Part shown: one piece after another, positions 5,108 through 7,106 of the stretch
Numbering within the stretch: the stretch's first letter is position 1
Layout: each line of letters opens with the position of its first letter
Origin: Bacillota bacterium
GTDB taxonomy: Bacteria; Bacillota; Bacilli; Alicyclobacillales; SLC66
Length of the DNA: 7,106 nt
Assembly: GCA_021799325.1 (NCBI GenBank)
Contig: JAJZAS010000078.1
Coordinates: 1-7,106 of the forward strand
Direction of reading: 5' to 3'
The notes under the pieces: generated by a model
Databases searched by the model: none
What the model was told of the DNA's origin: nothing
The model's input: only the letters and a program-made list of their open reading frames with translations
Position numbers and translations under genes: made by a program

Positions 5108-6457
5108 TTAAATCAATTCCTCTTTCGACAATTTTTCGATCTGCAATTGCGTCCCACTGTTAGCATCGACAAGCACTCGAAATGTGCTGACCGATGTCCT
5201 TCCTAAAATCGAATAAACTAGTCTCGGGTGCTTGGCTGGATCATAAACAACAGCTAATTGTTCTGCTTCAACTTTAAATGAAGGAGCTAATTCCGCGCGC
5301 GCCTGACGCATGGTGATTGCAGGGCGATAGGAACTAAGTGTAATCGGGTTGGCATAATAGGCACTTGCGTCAAAATCTGTGACTCCGGCCCAATTGATGG
5401 GAACCTTGATCAACATGGTCTGTGGCTCTATCACAGCCCCATGGTGCACCGGTGCAAACGCGAAAGAATACCCTTGTTGGCCAGCGTAACTTCGAAGCAT
5501 CGCCACCGAAGAGAATCCATGTTTGTTTAAGAAATCAGTGGCAATTTGTTTTGCAGTAAGAAAATTTATCCCACTTCGCAACGTGGACGATCCTAAGTTT
5601 AGAGGAGTACGTGTCATCCACACCACTTTCCCGCGGTGGGCACTGACAGCCAAACGGCCTGTTTCCTGCGGACCATTTAACAGCGTGACAAGATAGCCAC
5701 GAAAATCAAAACCAGGCCCCAAATTCAGCACACGGTATCTGATGGCACCGCTATATCTTAGAAACTTTTTTGCAATAGACACTGCATCATTAGAGGTATA
5801 CACCGGACCACTAGTTAACGAATTGGTCGCGCTAGTATCTGCTGCTTGGAGCGGGTCCATGTGCAGACGTCCATTTTCAGAAAGCATTTGTTTGGCATCG
5901 CCGTCCATGTGATCAAATTGCTTTTGCAGGGTCACCTCTTTGACGTTGGCGGCCATTGCACCAGTCATTTGAAATGAATTCATTTTTGCAAATAAGTCCT
6001 TTTGCGTAGTGGACATCTCATGTTCGAGTCTGGTGGTTTGCCTGTAAATTTGTTGGATACTGTTTCTTTCTGCGACTGTAAAATGACTTCCGTTCATGTG
6101 CGAGAGATGGAGTTGTTCCAGATAGGCTGACGTATGGGTAAAATAACTGATCAGTGATCCGTTTTTTGTCAATTTTGCAGGTAACCCCTCTAAATTAGAT
6201 ATAGCCGCTGCAGACTGCCTTTGTGCAGAGGAAAGTTCCCTTTCTATAGATCGTGAAGAGGTGGTCACCATCATTTTAGACAAAGCATCCTGCAAAAGAT
6301 CCACATGAGCGGATAAGCGGTGATAACTTCCCTGATATTGGTTTTCTGCCATTTGTACTGCGGCCATTCGATTTTGATGCTCATTAAAACCATAAAGTCC
6401 AAATCCTATCACACCAATCACCAAGGCGGGAATCACCCAACCATATCTTCTGTCCAT
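5108..6457 (-). CDS. ypeB: Germination protein YpeB, partner of SleB
   Basis: YpeB is made in the forespore and is required for SleB to be stable and properly held in the dormant spore; it is degraded during germination as SleB becomes active. The predicted protein has 449 residues, against about 450 in B. subtilis. One N-terminal hydrophobic helix (about 7-23, after MDRRYG) anchors it in the membrane or serves as an uncleaved signal. A largely helical region follows (about 25-200), then three PepSY-like stretches near 222-283, 301-366 and 383-443, the known YpeB C-terminal arrangement. Two adjacent ATGs (6460 and 6457) follow GGAGGTGAT; I prefer 6457, seven bases from GGAGG, and the other adds one methionine. 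A longer frame from 6487 would translate the ribosome site and the sleB end. Only 13 bases separate it from sleB, so the two are co-expressed, probably from a forespore promoter outside the window. Confidence 0.95.
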   Translation of the reverse strand: MDRRYGWVIPALVIGVIGFGLYGFNEHQNRMAAVQMAENQYQGSYHRLSAHVDLLQDALSKMMVTTSSRSIERELSSAQRQSAAAISNLEGLPAKLTKNGSLISYFTHTSAYLEQLHLSHMNGSHFTVAERNSIQQIYRQTTRLEHEMSTTQKDLFAKMNSFQMTGAMAANVKEVTLQKQFDHMDGDAKQMLSENGRLHMDPLQAADTSATNSLTSGPVYTSNDAVSIAKKFLRYSGAIRYRVLNLGPGFDFRGYLVTLLNGPQETGRLAVSAHRGKVVWMTRTPLNLGSSTLRSGINFLTAKQIATDFLNKHGFSSVAMLRSYAGQQGYSFAFAPVHHGAVIEPQTMLIKVPINWAGVTDFDASAYYANPITLSSYRPAITMRQARAELAPSFKVEAEQLAVVYDPAKHPRLVYSILGRTSVSTFRVLVDANSGTQLQIEKLSKEELI

Positions 6458-6460
6458 CAT

Positions 6461-6469
6461 ATCACCTCC
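6461..6469 (-). promoter_or_regulatory. Strong ribosome binding site deciding the ypeB start
   Basis: GGAGGTGAT (6469-6461) is an unbroken nine-base match to the anti-Shine-Dalgarno sequence. It is followed directly by ATG ATG at 6460 and 6457, and it lies in the short gap after the sleB stop codon (6473-6471). Confidence 0.85.
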
Positions 6470-6470
6470 A

Positions 6471-7106
6471 TTATTGAGCAAATACATGATTGCCTATCTG
6501 TAATTTGACCGGTTGATTCCAAACCCAGTTGGAAGTAGCCGTTGCAGGATTCCAATAATAAAGAGCACCATGCGTAGGATCCCAGCCATGAATGGCATCC
6601 ATCACTGCGGAAGTCGTCGATGAATTGGTTCCACGCCAAGCCTGTCCGTTAGAAATAGAGGTAAACGCACCCGGTTGATAAATAATTGCAGGTATGGAAT
6701 GAGGAAATTTACTACTGTGATAACGATTCAAAATGACTGCGGCCACTGCTACCTGTCCTACAAAAGGCTGATTTCTAGCTTCCCCGTAAACTACATGCGA
6801 CATCAGGCTGATGTCGTTTGCTGAAAATCCGCCAAAGTCCGTCAGTGATGAAGCAGTTGTTGGCGTGGCTTGGGCTGTGTTCTTTTGGGTTGGCGAGTTG
6901 GTCCAATTGGTTGTTGCTTTGTTCAATGCGGTCATGGTCAGTGGGCCGACTACGCCATCGGTTTGAAGTCCAAATGCATTTTGAAAATCCTTGACTGCCC
7001 AATACGTTTTCCAACCAAAATACCCTGTTGGCTGTCCGCTGAAGTACCCAATATATGCAAGCCTAGATTGAATGTTTTGGACAGCGTAACCACTGTTAGA
7101 TCGGAA
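6471..7106 (-). CDS. sleB: Spore cortex-lytic enzyme SleB, C-terminal 211 residues (5' end outside window)
   Basis: SleB is a lytic transglycosylase that cuts the muramic-lactam peptidoglycan of the spore cortex during germination, acting outside the inner spore membrane. The reading frame is open to the right edge, so the signal peptide and the first part of the mature protein are missing; the internal ATG at 6935 is not the start. Visible residues 5-62 are a peptidoglycan-binding (PG_binding_1) domain, with IQSRLAYIGY, GYFGWKTYWAVKDFQ and DGVVGPLT. A Thr/Ser/Asn-rich linker spans about 63-92. The Hydrolase_2 catalytic domain fills about 97-211, with the likely catalytic glutamate E109 in VVYGEA, then ALYYWNPATATSNWVW at 181-196 and a final GNHVFAQ. 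The domain order and the following ypeB distinguish it from the SleB-like enzyme CwlJ, which lacks the binding domain. No residue expected of the family appears missing in the visible part. Confidence 0.95.
   Translation of the reverse strand, partial: FRSNSGYAVQNIQSRLAYIGYFSGQPTGYFGWKTYWAVKDFQNAFGLQTDGVVGPLTMTALNKATTNWTNSPTQKNTAQATPTTASSLTDFGGFSANDISLMSHVVYGEARNQPFVGQVAVAAVILNRYHSSKFPHSIPAIIYQPGAFTSISNGQAWRGTNSSTTSAVMDAIHGWDPTHGALYYWNPATATSNWVWNQPVKLQIGNHVFAQ

Noticed and set aside
6458..6487. Upstream ATG 6487 as the ypeB start
   Set aside because: It would start within the last codons of sleB and translate the GGAGGTGAT site itself. ATG 6460/6457 directly after that site is far better.

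Overview
The window looks like a piece of the core chromosome of an endospore-forming, low-to-moderate GC member of the Bacillota (Firmicutes). The strongest evidence is the adjacent pair sleB-ypeB, which encodes the spore cortex-lytic enzyme and its partner and is only known from spore formers. Strong Shine-Dalgarno (SD) sequences of the AGGAGG/GGAGGTGAT type and several non-ATG starts also fit. The gene order sleB-ypeB-PilZ protein-cmk matches Bacillus subtilis (sleB-ypeB-ypfA-...-cmk). The continuation cmk-plsC-rpsA-like-DUF512-der resembles what I recall from Clostridia and from deep Bacilli such as the Alicyclobacillus group. I therefore favour a deep-branching Bacilli lineage. That placement is inference from remembered synteny, not a database result.

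Every supported gene is on the minus strand, so transcription runs right to left. At the right edge (7106 to 6471) is the 3' part of sleB, cut by the window inside its peptidoglycan-binding domain. A 13-base gap with a near-perfect SD leads to complete ypeB (6457 to 5108). A rho-independent terminator (5098 to 5057) ends this germination unit. An extended -10 promoter (TGTTATAAT, 5037 to 5029) follows at once and starts a second unit. It reads a YcgR/MotI-like PilZ protein (5005 to 4316), cytidylate kinase cmk (4286 to 3600), the acyltransferase plsC (3593 to 2958), a small three-helix membrane protein (2956 to 2660), a four-domain ribosomal protein S1 homologue (2667 to 1504), a DUF512 radical-SAM protein (1452 to 82), and the first 24 codons of the ribosome-assembly GTPase der (72 to 1, cut by the left edge). 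I see no terminator or convincing promoter inside this second unit, and its genes overlap or lie within about 50 bases of each other. It is most simply read as one operon, possibly with internal promoters I could not recognise.

Functionally the second unit is a growth and translation cluster: CMP/dCMP phosphorylation, phosphatidic acid synthesis, S1-type RNA binding and Der-dependent 50S assembly. A cyclic-di-GMP receptor heads it and an uncharacterised putative Fe-S enzyme sits just before der. There are no mobile elements, CRISPR arrays, tRNA or rRNA genes, and no gene-free stretch longer than about 100 bases. I found no clearly new system. The least explained parts are the DUF512-der pair, the small membrane protein and its start codon, and the placement of a c-di-GMP receptor at the head of a housekeeping operon.
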